Notes under the pieces: generated by a model
The model's input: the letters and a program-made list of their open reading frames with translations, nothing else
Databases searched by the model: none
Told to the model about the DNA's origin: nothing
Shown: piece by piece, positions 52,640 through 62,422 of the stretch
Layout: each line of letters starts with the position of its first letter
How positions within the stretch are numbered: position 1 is the first letter of the stretch
NCBI RefSeq assembly: GCF_001982635.1
Contig: NZ_MKFI01000003.1
Coordinates: 310,001-374,000 of the forward strand
Direction: 5' to 3'
Source of the DNA: Bradyrhizobium mercantei
GTDB lineage: Bacteria > Pseudomonadota > Alphaproteobacteria > Rhizobiales > Xanthobacteraceae
DNA length: 64,000 nt
Position numbers and translations under genes: made by a program

Positions 52640-52643
52640 CGTA

Positions 52644-52672
52644 AACGATCTCGCTTCTTGAGCGAGATCGTT
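52644..52672 (-). terminator. Terminator-like hairpin after L,D-transpeptidase gene
   Basis: Perfect 12-bp arms AACGATCTCGCT/AGCGAGATCGTT with a five-base loop, 43 bases beyond the L,D-transpeptidase stop. On the minus strand the tail reads TTTACGTTAACC, a weak T-run, so it probably ends that transcript. Confidence 0.6.
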
Positions 52673-52714
52673 GATTTTGCTTCAAAATTTATCGCAATCG
52701 GGCCGCGGAGCAGA

Positions 52715-54976
52715 TTAGCGGGTAATCACCCGGCGCTGCTGCTGGGCCTGGCCGCGGCGTACCGGCTGCGGCTCCGGCTGGCCGAATCCTCCGAACAGAC
52801 GCTCGAAGAAGTTCGGTCCGGAGGATCCGAAACCGCTGTTGTCGCCGGCGACGTTGACGCCCGGAGGCAGGCTGCTGCTCGGCGGACGCGAATAGCTCGG
52901 CTGGGCGTGCGCCACCACCGTTTCGAGATCCTTGCCGCGGCTGTTCCTGAGCAGCGACAGCATGGTGGCGTCGCGCCCATAGACGTCCCTGCGGATCTGC
53001 AGCTTGCCGCCGTCGTCCACGAACGCGGTCTGGTAGGTGATGTTGACCGGGATCGGCGTCGGGAATTTCAGATCGACTTCGCTCGAGCCGTACATGCTGC
53101 GGATCTTCTCCGGCGTGTAGTGCTGGTTCGGCTCGGTGATGTTGAGCAGCACGGATGCGTACTGATCCGGATTCTGCACGCGCATGCAGCCGTGGCTGAA
53201 GGCGCGCTCGTCCTTGGCGAACAGGTACTTGTCCGGCGTGTCGTGCTGATAGACCAGGAACTTGTTCGGGAAGTTGAAGCGGATGCGACCGAGCGCGTTG
53301 GCTTCACCGGGCGGCTGCGAGATGTGGATCGAGCCGTCGCGGTTGCGCTCGAGCTTGAGGCCCATGCGCTGCAGCACCGTCGGATCTTGCTGCAATGCCG
53401 GCAAGTACTCGTTGTAGATGATCGACGGCGGCACGTTCCAAGTCGGGTTGACCGTGATGTACTTCATCGTCTCGGTCAGCAGCGGCGTGGCATGCTGGCC
53501 GGGCTTGCCGGTGACGACGCGCGTGGTCCAGACCTGCGCACCGTTCTGCATCACCTTCAGCGTATAGTCGGGGATGTTGAGGATCACATAGGCGTTGCCG
53601 GCATTGGCGGCGCCGAGCTGCCGCGGCAGCCACCGCCAGCGCTCCATGTTGACGATCACGGTGTCGATCTGGCGGTCGCGCTTCGGATTGTTCAGCGCCT
53701 TCACCGTGCGCTCGTCGAGCACGCCGGTCGGCTTGAGATCGACGCTGCTCTGGAATCGCTCCACCGCGCGGGCAACCGTGGCGTCATACTTCGTGCTGTC
53801 GGCATTCTCGCTGACGCCGAGCTTGTTACGCAGGTCGGGCACGCGCGGATCGTCCATCTCGACCGCGGCCTGCTTCTTGCGCGCGGCGGCGTATTTCAGC
53901 GTCGGGCCGTCGGCGATCGTGATGACCGGGCCGTCGCCCTGGCCACGCAGCTCGGCGAGCTTCTTCTTCAGCTCCTTGTAGAGCTTCTGCGGCGGGTTGT
54001 AGCCGTCGAGCGCGGCCGAGGCGTCCTTGGCCGAGGTCACGTTGGCGAACACTTCCGCCGGATCGATCGGATGCTCGGGATAGAGGATATCAGCCGACAC
54101 CTGCGACCAGTGCATGCGGCCGCTCTGGGCCTGGCGGGCATAGTCCAGCATGCTGGCCGCGAGCTTCAGCTCGGCGTCGGCCAGCGCATCGGGCGTCGTT
54201 GCTGCGGCGAAATCCGGCACCGGATAGTCTGCCGCATCGAGGCCGTCGGCGGCGGCGTCCTTCAGGCGGGCGATGACGCCCTTGCCGGCGTCGGTCAGCT
54301 TGCCGGCCTTGGTGAAGACCGGTGCGTATTCGCGCGCTGAATAAAACTTCTCGGCGGCGGCGCGCTCGTTCTTGCGATCGAAGGTGCGCAGCGACTTGTT
54401 GGCGAGCAGGTCACGCAGCTTGTCGGCGACCGGCTGATCCTCGGCAGCGACAGTGCTCGCGGCCTTCGCGGGCTCGGCCGCGGGAGCCGCCGCCGTCGCG
54501 GGCGCTGCGGTGGGCGCGGTGGCCGTTGCCGGCGCGGGCGGAGTTGCGGATGGCGCGACCGCGGTATCGGTCTTCGGTGCATCCGCCTTCGGCGCGTCAG
54601 CAGGCTTCGTCGCGACATCGGCGGGCTTCGGCTCGACCGCCTTGGCCGTCGCGCTCGGCTCCGCCGGCTTTGCATCGGCAGGTTTCGCATCAACCGGCTT
54701 GGCCTCGGTGGCCTGCACGTCGGCGGGTTTCACATCGGCCGGCTTGGCTGCGTCGGGCAGCGCGGCGGTGGTGTCGGCTTTGAAATCGCTTGCGGTGGGG
54801 GGCGGCACATTGGCCGGCTCGGGACGCGGGATCGCGGCATCGATCGCGAGTTCCGAAGCGCTGGAGTGGGGCGTGTCCTGCGCGAAGGCAGAGGTCGCGG
54901 ACACCGTGAGGAAGGTTGCCGCGACGGCCATCAAGACGCGGTCAAATCCCCGACGGTTGTTCGAACAGTCACGCAT
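52715..54976 (-). CDS. L,D-transpeptidase (YcbB/YkuD type)
   Basis: A 753-residue periplasmic peptidoglycan cross-linking enzyme making 3-3 links. Signal peptide (VLMAVAATFLTVSATSAFA, cleavage near residue 33), an Ala/Pro/Lys-rich stretch with KPADxKPADA-type repeats (about 60-180), an N-terminal scaffold domain, a peptidoglycan-binding-like helical segment (about 365-415), and the YkuD catalytic domain with AFSHGCMRVQNP, Cys at about 597. ATG at 54976 has a GGGGG site. Genes for two murein enzymes lie side by side here. Confidence 0.93.
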   Translation of the reverse strand: MRDCSNNRRGFDRVLMAVAATFLTVSATSAFAQDTPHSSASELAIDAAIPRPEPANVPPPTASDFKADTTAALPDAAKPADVKPADVQATEAKPVDAKPADAKPAEPSATAKAVEPKPADVATKPADAPKADAPKTDTAVAPSATPPAPATATAPTAAPATAAAPAAEPAKAASTVAAEDQPVADKLRDLLANKSLRTFDRKNERAAAEKFYSAREYAPVFTKAGKLTDAGKGVIARLKDAAADGLDAADYPVPDFAAATTPDALADAELKLAASMLDYARQAQSGRMHWSQVSADILYPEHPIDPAEVFANVTSAKDASAALDGYNPPQKLYKELKKKLAELRGQGDGPVITIADGPTLKYAAARKKQAAVEMDDPRVPDLRNKLGVSENADSTKYDATVARAVERFQSSVDLKPTGVLDERTVKALNNPKRDRQIDTVIVNMERWRWLPRQLGAANAGNAYVILNIPDYTLKVMQNGAQVWTTRVVTGKPGQHATPLLTETMKYITVNPTWNVPPSIIYNEYLPALQQDPTVLQRMGLKLERNRDGSIHISQPPGEANALGRIRFNFPNKFLVYQHDTPDKYLFAKDERAFSHGCMRVQNPDQYASVLLNITEPNQHYTPEKIRSMYGSSEVDLKFPTPIPVNITYQTAFVDDGGKLQIRRDVYGRDATMLSLLRNSRGKDLETVVAHAQPSYSRPPSSSLPPGVNVAGDNSGFGSSGPNFFERLFGGFGQPEPQPVRRGQAQQQRRVITR

Positions 54977-55284
54977 CGTCACACCCCCTGGGTGAAACTG
55001 CCCCTCAGCGAATTGGAACAGTTCAAATCAGTATTTGGTTTCATAGCTTGCGCGGAAGCGCCGGCCTCTCGATCGACTCGCACGCCTGCACGCAACGAAC
55101 GCAGACGATACATTTGCCCCTCTTATGCAGCCAGCGCCATGCGGGGCAACTCACGACAAACTGACCTCGAAGCAGCTGATTTCGCTCGGGCTGTGCGTTT
55201 TTGCCACGCGGCACAGTCTTTGTCTGTCACCGCCACGACACGGTTCAAAAGGTTCCCTGGTAATGGCCTCGTCGGCCTCAGGGC
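54977..55284. other. Spacer between L,D-transpeptidase and response-regulator genes
   Basis: About 308 bases holding the leftward promoter and leader of the L,D-transpeptidase gene and the end of the response-regulator transcript. No hairpin with a T-run, repeat or small conserved frame was recognised. Confidence 0.4.
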
Positions 55285-56775
55285 CTAGGTGGCGTCGCTG
55301 GTGCGCGTGTCGGCCGCCGCTTCGTCGAGCTTGCGATAGAGCGTCGAGCGGCCGATCTTGAGGCGGCGCGCGACCTCCGACATCTGTCCGCGATAATGCG
55401 AAATCGCGAAGCGGATGATCTCGTTCTCGAGATCTTCCAGCGGGCGGACCTCGCCGGCGGCATTGAGCATCGAGAGGCCGCCGGTGGTCGGGAGGGTGGC
55501 CGTTACCGGTATATCATTACCGGAGAACATGGCGGGCGCCGTGGACGGCGACACCACCAGCGGCTCGCCCTGCAGCGACTTTCCTTCCGGCACCGGATGC
55601 GCCGAGCCTTGCGGGAAGTCGGCGAGCCCGAGCTGGTCGCCGTCGCTCATCACCACCGCGCGATACACGGTGTTCTCGAGCTGGCGGATATTGCCCGGCC
55701 AATCGAGCTGCGCGAGGTGCGCCATCGCATCGCCGCTGATGCCGGTGATGTTGCGGTTCTCCTCGGCGCAGAACCGCGCCAGGAAATGCCGCAGCAGATG
55801 CGGAATGTCCTCGCGGCGCTGCCTAAGCGCCGGAATGGTCAACGGCAGCACGTGCAGCCGATAGAACAGGTCCTCGCGGAACTGGCCGGCCTTCACGAGA
55901 TCGAGCAGCTTGCGGTTGGTCGCCGATATGATGCGCACGTCGACCTTGACCGGCTTGCGGCCGCCGACGGCCTCGACCGTGCCTTCCTGCAGCGCGCGCA
56001 GCAATTTCACCTGCGTGGCCAGCGGCAATTCGCCGACCTCGTCGAGGAACAGCGTGCCGCCATGGGCTTCGACGAACTTGCCCTGGTGGCGCTCGGTGGC
56101 GCCGGTGAAGGCGCCCTTCTCATGGCCGAACAGGATCGATTCCACGAGATTGTCCGGGATCGCGCCGCAGTTCACCGCGACGAACGGCCTGGCCTTGCGC
56201 TCGCTGCTGCCGTGGATGGCGCGCGCGAACAGTTCCTTGCCGACGCCGGACTCGCCCTCGATCAGCACCGGGATGGTCGAGGATGCAGCTTTCTGTGCGG
56301 TACGCAGCACCCCGGCCATCGCCTCGCTGCGGGTGATGATGTCGGAGAAGGTCAGCCGGCCCTCGCGGCTGTGGCGGATGCGCTGCAATTCGCCCTTCAG
56401 CGCCGACGCGTTCAGCGCGTTGCGCAGCGACACCTGCAGCCGCTCGAAGCCGACCGGCTTGACGACGAAATCCTGGGCACCGGCGCGCATCGCCGACACC
56501 ACATTGTCGATGCCGCCATGCGCGGTCTGCACGATGACCGGGACGTTCAAACCAGCTTCACGAATCTTTGCGAGGACTCCGAGACCGTCGAGGCCCGGCA
56601 TCACGAGGTCGAGCACGACGGCGTCGATCGCCTGCGTCTCGGACGCGGTCAGGGCCGCGACCGCCGCATCGCCACTGTCCACGACGAGGGGCTCATAGCC
56701 GCACTTCTGCACCATGTTTTCAACCAAACGACGCTGTACTGCGTCATCATCGGCGATCAAAATGGTGGCAGCCAT
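55285..56775 (-). CDS. Sigma-54-dependent response regulator (NtrC class)
   Basis: A 496-residue activator: receiver domain (about 1-120) with phosphoacceptor Asp56 in VVLDLVMPG, AAA+ sigma-54 activation domain with Walker A GESGVGKE at 174-181, the sigma-54 contact loop GAFTGA intact at 221-226, and Walker B GGTLFLDEVGEL, then a Fis-type helix-turn-helix near the C-terminus (MSEVARRLKIGRSTLYRKL, about 464-482). No cognate histidine kinase is adjacent, so the partner is elsewhere. Targets not evident. It is divergent from the oligopeptidase gene. Confidence 0.94.
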   Translation of the reverse strand: MAATILIADDDAVQRRLVENMVQKCGYEPLVVDSGDAAVAALTASETQAIDAVVLDLVMPGLDGLGVLAKIREAGLNVPVIVQTAHGGIDNVVSAMRAGAQDFVVKPVGFERLQVSLRNALNASALKGELQRIRHSREGRLTFSDIITRSEAMAGVLRTAQKAASSTIPVLIEGESGVGKELFARAIHGSSERKARPFVAVNCGAIPDNLVESILFGHEKGAFTGATERHQGKFVEAHGGTLFLDEVGELPLATQVKLLRALQEGTVEAVGGRKPVKVDVRIISATNRKLLDLVKAGQFREDLFYRLHVLPLTIPALRQRREDIPHLLRHFLARFCAEENRNITGISGDAMAHLAQLDWPGNIRQLENTVYRAVVMSDGDQLGLADFPQGSAHPVPEGKSLQGEPLVVSPSTAPAMFSGNDIPVTATLPTTGGLSMLNAAGEVRPLEDLENEIIRFAISHYRGQMSEVARRLKIGRSTLYRKLDEAAADTRTSDAT

Positions 56776-56917
56776 GGTTTTCCCCGCACGCTACGATTAT
56801 TTGTCTCGAATCGGGGCACTGTCGCCGATGCCGATTAACGCACTCTTAAATGTTGCAAACCCGCATTCATTCCGCCGCCGCCGACATCTTTCCGACTGAA
56901 GTAAGGTTACGAACAAG

Positions 56918-58834
56918 ATGACCTCGCGCTCCAAAACCGCATCCAACAAGTCTGCTCTCAGCAAGGCCGCTCTCCGCAAGGAGGCCGCACTGCGCAAGAC
57001 GGCCGCGCAACGCAAACCGGCGTCGGCCGGCCCGGCGGCAAAAAAGACAGCCGACAAGACCGGCAAGCTTCCGGAATGGAATCTGGCAGATCTCTACTCC
57101 GGTATCGACGCGCCCGAGGTCGGGCGCGATCTGCAGAAAATGGATGCAGATTGCGTCGCGTTTGAGACCGACTACAAGGGCAAGCTTGCCGAAAATACCG
57201 GCGGGGAGGGTGGCGGAAAGTGGCTGGCCGAGGCGATCCGCCGCTACGAGGCGATCGACGATCTGGCAGGCCGTCTCGGGTCTTACGCCGGTCTCGTCCA
57301 TGCCGGCGACAGCGTCGATCCCGCCATCTCGAAATTCTACGGCGATGTGTCCGAGCGGCTGACCGCGGCATCGGTGCACCTCCTGTTCTTCTCGCTCGAG
57401 CTCAATCGCGTTGACGATGACGTGATCGCGCGGGCGATGGCCGAACCCGAGCTCGGCCATTACCGGCCGTGGATCGAGGATCTGCGCAAGGACAAGCCGT
57501 ACCAGCTCGAGGATCGCGTCGAGCAGCTGTTCCACGAAAAGGCGCAGAGCGGCTACGCGGCCTGGAACCGGCTGTTCGACCAGACCATCTCCGGCCTGCG
57601 CTTCAAGGTCGGTGGCAAGGAGCTCGCGATCGAGCCGACGCTGAATCTGTTGCAGGACAAGGCGGGGGAAAAGCGCAAGGCGGCGGCGCAGGCGCTGGCC
57701 AAGACCTTCAAGGACAATGAGCGCAGCTTCGCGCTGATCACCAACACGCTCGCCAAGGATAAGGAAATCTCCGACCGCTGGCGCGGTTTCCAGGATGTCG
57801 CGGACTCCCGCCATCTCAACAACCGCGTCGAGCGCGAGGTGGTCGATGCGCTGGTCGCCTCGGTGCGCGCGGCCTATCCGAAGCTGTCGCATCGCTATTA
57901 TGCGCTGAAGGCCGGCTGGTTCAAAAAGAAGAAGCTGCCGCACTGGGATCGCAACGCGCCGCTGCCGTTCGCGGCAACCGGCACGATCGCCTGGCCCGAG
58001 GCGCGCAACATGGTGCTGTCGGCCTATAACGGCTTCTCGCCGAGAATGGCCGAGATCGCCGAGCGCTTCTTCAGCGATCGCTGGATCGATGCGCCGGTCC
58101 GTCCCGGCAAGGCACCCGGCGCGTTCTCGCATCCGACCACGCCGTCGGCGCATCCCTATGTGCTGATGAACTATCAGGGCAAGCCGCGCGACGTGATGAC
58201 GCTGGCGCACGAGCTCGGTCACGGCGTCCACCAGGTGCTGGCGGCGAAGAACGGCGCGCTGATGGCGCCGACGCCGCTGACGCTGGCGGAAACCGCGAGC
58301 GTGTTCGGCGAGATGCTGACCTTCAAGCGACTATTGTCCCAGACCAAGAACGCCAAGCAGCGCCAGGCGCTGCTCGCGGGCAAGGTCGAGGACATGATCA
58401 ACACCGTGGTGCGGCAGATCGCGTTCTACTCATTCGAGCGCGCGGTTCACACCGAGCGCAAGAACGGCGAGCTCACCGCCGAGCGGATCGGCCAGCTCTG
58501 GCTCAGCGTGCAGGGCGAGAGCCTCGGGCCCGCGATCGAGATCAAGCCGGGCTACGAGACGTTCTGGATGTACATCCCGCACTTCATCCACTCGCCGTTC
58601 TACGTCTACGCCTACGCATTCGGCGACTGCCTGGTGAACTCGCTCTATGCGGTCTACGAGCACGCGTCCGATGGCTTCGCCGAGCGCTATCTCGACATGC
58701 TCGCCGCCGGCGGCACCAAGCACTATTCCGAGCTGCTGCGCCCGTTCGGGCTCGACGCCAAGGATCCGAAATTCTGGGACGGCGGCCTGTCCGTCATCGC
58801 CGGCATGATCGACGAGCTGGAGGCGATGGGCTGA
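56918..58834 (+). CDS. pepF: M3 family oligoendopeptidase (PepF type)
   Basis: A 638-residue cytoplasmic zinc oligopeptidase (M3B). The zinc motif HELGH is at residues 431-435 in DVMTLAHELGHGVHQ, with the downstream Glu in LAETASVFGEM acting as third ligand, and the C-terminal His/Tyr region IEIKPGYETFWMYIPHFIHSPFYVYAY typical of PepF. The N-terminal 45 residues are an unusual Lys/Ala/Arg-rich tail (SKTASNKSALSKAALRKEAA) that may be disordered. Likely degrades short peptides from proteolysis. Confidence 0.94.
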   Translation: MTSRSKTASNKSALSKAALRKEAALRKTAAQRKPASAGPAAKKTADKTGKLPEWNLADLYSGIDAPEVGRDLQKMDADCVAFETDYKGKLAENTGGEGGGKWLAEAIRRYEAIDDLAGRLGSYAGLVHAGDSVDPAISKFYGDVSERLTAASVHLLFFSLELNRVDDDVIARAMAEPELGHYRPWIEDLRKDKPYQLEDRVEQLFHEKAQSGYAAWNRLFDQTISGLRFKVGGKELAIEPTLNLLQDKAGEKRKAAAQALAKTFKDNERSFALITNTLAKDKEISDRWRGFQDVADSRHLNNRVEREVVDALVASVRAAYPKLSHRYYALKAGWFKKKKLPHWDRNAPLPFAATGTIAWPEARNMVLSAYNGFSPRMAEIAERFFSDRWIDAPVRPGKAPGAFSHPTTPSAHPYVLMNYQGKPRDVMTLAHELGHGVHQVLAAKNGALMAPTPLTLAETASVFGEMLTFKRLLSQTKNAKQRQALLAGKVEDMINTVVRQIAFYSFERAVHTERKNGELTAERIGQLWLSVQGESLGPAIEIKPGYETFWMYIPHFIHSPFYVYAYAFGDCLVNSLYAVYEHASDGFAERYLDMLAAGGTKHYSELLRPFGLDAKDPKFWDGGLSVIAGMIDELEAMG

Positions 58835-59098
58835 GGCCCATCGGCGTTCCCGGCGGGGCGGCTGGGCCGGACGGAAGTCCGGTCCAAACGAAACTTCGTC
58901 CGGCATTTTCTCGCCGGACGACATGATCATTCCATGACTTCAGCGTTTGGGAGATCAATCCTGCCTGGGCGAGGCCGCGGGCCGCCCGGATCGGGGACAA
59001 TTTGTGCTCCAAATCGCCCGATAGGGACCACGCCGTTGCTCTGCCAATCCGTTTGCGGTAATGGCTCGCGGAACGCGAATTTCTGACTGGGGACAGCG

Positions 59099-59251
59099 AT
59101 GGCAGACCATAGCGAAGTGGCCTACACGACCGCCGACGGCAACGATTACGTGGCACATGAGCAGACCTATGAAGGGTTTCTCATGCTGGTCAAATGGGGC
59201 ACCATCAGCATCGCCATCCTCCTTATCCTGATGGCCTATTTCCTGGTCTGA
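59099..59251 (+). CDS. aa3-type cytochrome c oxidase subunit IV
   Basis: A 50-residue single-helix membrane protein. The sequence MADHSEVAYTTADGNDYVAH, then EQTYEGFLMLVKWGTISIAI and a final hydrophobic run to VLV, matches the bacterial aa3 oxidase subunit IV family (short polar N-tail with an EQTYEGF motif and one helix). It associates with the heme-copper oxidase without a known catalytic role. A GGGGACAG site precedes the ATG. Too short for routine gene finding; located by eye between pepF and pntAA. Confidence 0.88.
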   Translation: MADHSEVAYTTADGNDYVAHEQTYEGFLMLVKWGTISIAILLILMAYFLV

Positions 59252-59397
59252 TCCCTGACCGGTTAGCGGTGCCGCCGTCCCGCGGCGGTGCCGGAATTTT
59301 CTGTCGAACCCGGCTGTAAAAACCGGGGTATCCAATCTGGCGAAAATAACGCTAGTTTGAAGGTGCGTGCGCCACTCGCGCCGCCGGGGGAGGGCCC

Positions 59398-60522
59398 ATG
59401 AAGATTGCCGTTGCCAAGGAAATCGATCCGTCCGAGCCGCGGGTTGCGGTTTCGCCCGATACCATCAAGAAATTCAAGGCGCTCGGCGCTGAGGTCGCGG
59501 TCGAGCCGGGCGCGGGCGTCAAGTCGGGCCTGCCTGATTCGGAGCTCACCGCGGCGGGCGCCACCGTCTCTGCCGACGCGCTCAAGGACGCCGACATCAT
59601 CATCAAGGTGAAGCGGCCCGAGGCCTCCGAACTGTCGAAATACAAGCGCGGCGCACTGGTCATCGCGATCATGGATCCCTATGGCAACGAGGCCGCGCTG
59701 AAGACGATGGCCGATGCCGGCGTGTCGGCGTTTGCGATGGAATTGATGCCGCGCATCACCCGCGCCCAGGTGATGGACGTGCTGTCCTCGCAGGCCAATC
59801 TGGCCGGCTACCGGGCGGTGATCGAGGGCGCCGAGGCCTTCGGCCGCGCCTTCCCGATGATGATGACTGCGGCGGGCACCGTGCCGGCCGCTAAGGTGTT
59901 CGTGATGGGCGTCGGCGTTGCCGGCCTGCAGGCGATCGCGACCGCGCGCCGCCTCGGGGCGATCGTGACCGCGACCGACGTGCGGCCGGCCACCAAGGAG
60001 CAGGTGGAATCGCTCGGCGCAAAGTTCCTCGCCGTCGAGGACGAGGAGTTCAAGAACGCGCAGACCGCCGGCGGCTACGCCAAGGAAATGTCCAAGGAGT
60101 ACCAGGCCAAGCAGGCCGCGCTCACCGCCGAGCACATCAAGAAGCAGGACATCGTCATCACCACCGCGCTGATCCCGGGCCGTCCGGCGCCGAAGCTGGT
60201 GTCGGATGAGATGGTGAAGTCGATGAAGCCGGGCTCCGTGCTGGTCGACCTCGCGGTCGAGCGGGGCGGCAATGTCGAGGGCGCCAAGCCCGGCGAGGTC
60301 GTCGAGACCGACGGCATCAAGATCGTCGGCTACACCAATGTCGCCGGCCGCGTCGCCGCTTCGGCCTCGAGCCTGTATGCGCGCAATTTGTTCTCGTTCA
60401 TCGAGACGATGGTCGACAAGGCCAACAAGGCGCTCGCGGTCAATTGGGACGACGAGCTGGTGAAGGCCACCGCGCTGACCAAGGACGGCGCCGTCATCCA
60501 TCCCAACTTCCAGCCGAAGTAA
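59398..60522 (+). CDS. pntAA: NAD(P) transhydrogenase alpha subunit, NAD-binding part (PntAA)
   Basis: Soluble NAD(H)-binding component (dI) of the proton-pumping transhydrogenase, 374 residues. Starts [25 protein letters not shown], contains [20 protein letters not shown] and the Rossmann motif [31 protein letters not shown] (about 165-195), and ends with the alanine-dehydrogenase-like fold. In Rhodospirillum-type organisms the alpha subunit is split into PntAA and PntAB, as here. GGGGGAGG precedes the ATG. Supplies NADPH from NADH at the expense of the proton gradient. Confidence 0.96.
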   Translation: MKIAVAKEIDPSEPRVAVSPDTIKKFKALGAEVAVEPGAGVKSGLPDSELTAAGATVSADALKDADIIIKVKRPEASELSKYKRGALVIAIMDPYGNEAALKTMADAGVSAFAMELMPRITRAQVMDVLSSQANLAGYRAVIEGAEAFGRAFPMMMTAAGTVPAAKVFVMGVGVAGLQAIATARRLGAIVTATDVRPATKEQVESLGAKFLAVEDEEFKNAQTAGGYAKEMSKEYQAKQAALTAEHIKKQDIVITTALIPGRPAPKLVSDEMVKSMKPGSVLVDLAVERGGNVEGAKPGEVVETDGIKIVGYTNVAGRVAASASSLYARNLFSFIETMVDKANKALAVNWDDELVKATALTKDGAVIHPNFQPK

Positions 60523-60533
60523 GGAGAGAAGCC

Positions 60534-60851
60534 ATGGAGCATCTCGCGCAGGCCGTCGATCCGTTCGTGTTCCGGCTGTCGATTTTCGTCCTCGCCGTAT
60601 TCGTCGGCTATTTCGTGGTGTGGTCGGTGACCCCGGCGCTGCACACGCCGCTGATGAGCGTGACCAACGCGATCTCGTCGGTGATCGTGGTCGGCGCGCT
60701 GCTCGCGGTCGGCGTCGGCATGGTGTCGAGCGGCTCGGGCTGGGCCCGCGGCTTCGGCTTCGTCGCGCTGATCTTCGCCTGCGTGAACATCTTCGGCGGC
60801 TTCCTGGTCACCCAGCGCATGCTGGCGATGTACAAGAAAAAAGCCAAGTAG
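60534..60851 (+). CDS. pntAB: NAD(P) transhydrogenase alpha subunit, membrane part (PntAB)
   Basis: A 105-residue polypeptide with three hydrophobic helices (about 12-35, 40-62, 72-95) forming part of the transhydrogenase membrane domain; the split from PntAA is normal in alphaproteobacteria. AAGGAGAG lies six bases before the ATG at 60534, 11 bases after the pntAA stop. Ends with a Lys-rich tail (MYKKKAK). Confidence 0.94.
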   Translation: MEHLAQAVDPFVFRLSIFVLAVFVGYFVVWSVTPALHTPLMSVTNAISSVIVVGALLAVGVGMVSSGSGWARGFGFVALIFACVNIFGGFLVTQRMLAMYKKKAK

Positions 60852-60895
60852 CGGCAACCACCTCGGGGTGATGTAAGAATTTGGGGGGACCTGAG

Positions 60896-62293
60896 ATGAG
60901 TGCCAATCTCTCTGCACTATTGTATCTCGTGGCAGGCGTGCTGTTCATCCTGTCGCTGCGCGGCCTGTCGAGCCCGGCGTCGTCGCGCCAGGGCAACATG
61001 TTCGGCATGATCGGCATGGCGATCGCCGTCGGCACCACGCTGGCGAGCCATCCGCCGGCCGACGGCATTGCCTGGCTGCTCGTCATTCTCGCGGTCGCGA
61101 TCGGCGGCGGCATCGGTGCCGTGATCGCGCGCCGGGTTCCGATGACCTCGATGCCGGAACTCGTCGCCGCGTTCCACTCGCTGGTCGGTATGGCCGCGGT
61201 GCTGGTCGCTGCCGGTGCGTTCTATGCGCCCGAGGCGTTCGACATCGGCACGCCCGGCAACATCCATCCGCAGAGCCTGGTCGAGATGTCGCTCGGTGTC
61301 GCGATCGGCGCGCTGACCTTCACCGGCTCGGTGATCGCGTTCCTGAAGCTGTCGGCACGGATGAGCGGCGCGCCGATCATCCTGCCGTTCCGTCACGTCA
61401 TCAACATCGTGCTGGCGCTGGCGCTGGTGTTCTTCATCGTCGGCCTCGTGCTGTCGGGCAGCGCGCTCGACTTCTGGCTGATCACCATCATCGCGCTGGC
61501 GCTCGGCGTGCTGATGATCATCCCGATCGGCGGCGCCGACATGCCGGTCGTGATCTCGATGCTGAACTCGTACTCCGGCTGGGCCGCGGCCGGCATCGGC
61601 TTCACGCTCGGCAATTCGGCGCTGATCATCACCGGCGCGCTGGTCGGCTCGTCGGGCGCGATCCTGTCCTACATCATGTGCCACGCGATGAACCGCTCGT
61701 TCATCTCGGTGATCCTCGGCGGCTTCGGCGGCGAGACCGCGGCAGCCGGCGGCGGCTCGGGCGAGCAGAAGCCCGCCAAGCTCGGCTCGGCGGACGATGC
61801 GGCCTTCATCATGAAGAACGCCTCCAAGGTCATCATCGTGCCGGGCTACGGCATGGCGGTGGCGCAGGCCCAGCACGCGCTGCGCGAGATGGCCGACCTC
61901 CTGAAGAAGGAAGGCGTCGAGGTGAAGTACGCCATTCACCCGGTGGCGGGCCGCATGCCCGGCCACATGAACGTGCTGCTCGCCGAAGCCAACGTGCCCT
62001 ATGACGAGGTGTTCGAGCTCGAGGACATCAACTCGGAGTTCGCCCAGGCCGACATCGCCTTCGTGATCGGCGCCAACGACGTCACCAACCCGGCGGCGGA
62101 AGAGGACAAGACCTCGCCGATCTACGGCATGCCCGTGCTGCAGGTCTGGAAGGCCGGCACCGTGATGTTCATCAAGCGCTCGCTGGCCTCGGGCTATGCC
62201 GGCATCGACAATCCGCTGTTCTACCGCGACAACACCATGATGTTGCTCGGCGACGCCAAGAAGGTCACCGAGAACATCGTCAAGGCGATGTAG
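60896..62293 (+). CDS. pntB: NAD(P) transhydrogenase beta subunit (PntB)
   Basis: A 465-residue protein: eight to nine helices of the membrane domain (about 5-265) including the conserved GGADMPVVISMLNSYSGWAAA and GSSGAILSYIMCHAMNRSF, then the NADP(H)-binding domain dIII (about 285-465) with VIIVPGYGMAVAQAQH, HPVAGRMPGHMNVLLAEA and VIGANDVTNPAA. The ATG at 60896 has a GGGGGACC site. It completes the pntAA-pntAB-pntB operon. Confidence 0.96.
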   Translation: MSANLSALLYLVAGVLFILSLRGLSSPASSRQGNMFGMIGMAIAVGTTLASHPPADGIAWLLVILAVAIGGGIGAVIARRVPMTSMPELVAAFHSLVGMAAVLVAAGAFYAPEAFDIGTPGNIHPQSLVEMSLGVAIGALTFTGSVIAFLKLSARMSGAPIILPFRHVINIVLALALVFFIVGLVLSGSALDFWLITIIALALGVLMIIPIGGADMPVVISMLNSYSGWAAAGIGFTLGNSALIITGALVGSSGAILSYIMCHAMNRSFISVILGGFGGETAAAGGGSGEQKPAKLGSADDAAFIMKNASKVIIVPGYGMAVAQAQHALREMADLLKKEGVEVKYAIHPVAGRMPGHMNVLLAEANVPYDEVFELEDINSEFAQADIAFVIGANDVTNPAAEEDKTSPIYGMPVLQVWKAGTVMFIKRSLASGYAGIDNPLFYRDNTMMLLGDAKKVTENIVKAM

Positions 62294-62305
62294 GGCGGGC
62301 GGCGA

Positions 62306-62407
62306 ATGGCGCTGAACCGGGAGTGGCATCGCGCGCACCGCATGCCGCTTCCCGACAGCATCAAGGCGGACGTCGAGAAGCAGCTCAAGCTCCGCGGCAA
62401 AAGATAG
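62306..62407 (+). CDS. 33-residue conserved-looking peptide
   Basis: MALNREWHRAHRMPLPDSIK, then ADVEKQLKLRGKR. The NREWHRAHRMP stretch resembles short uncharacterised proteins found widely in bacteria. It starts 12 bases after pntB and ends 15 bases before the hydrolase, with an ATG and a GGGCGGGCGGC element upstream, so it probably belongs to the pnt transcript. Function unknown; basic and hydrophilic, possibly nucleic-acid binding. No membrane segment. Confidence 0.62.
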   Translation: MALNREWHRAHRMPLPDSIKADVEKQLKLRGKR

Positions 62408-62422
62408 CCGCGGCCACCTGAC

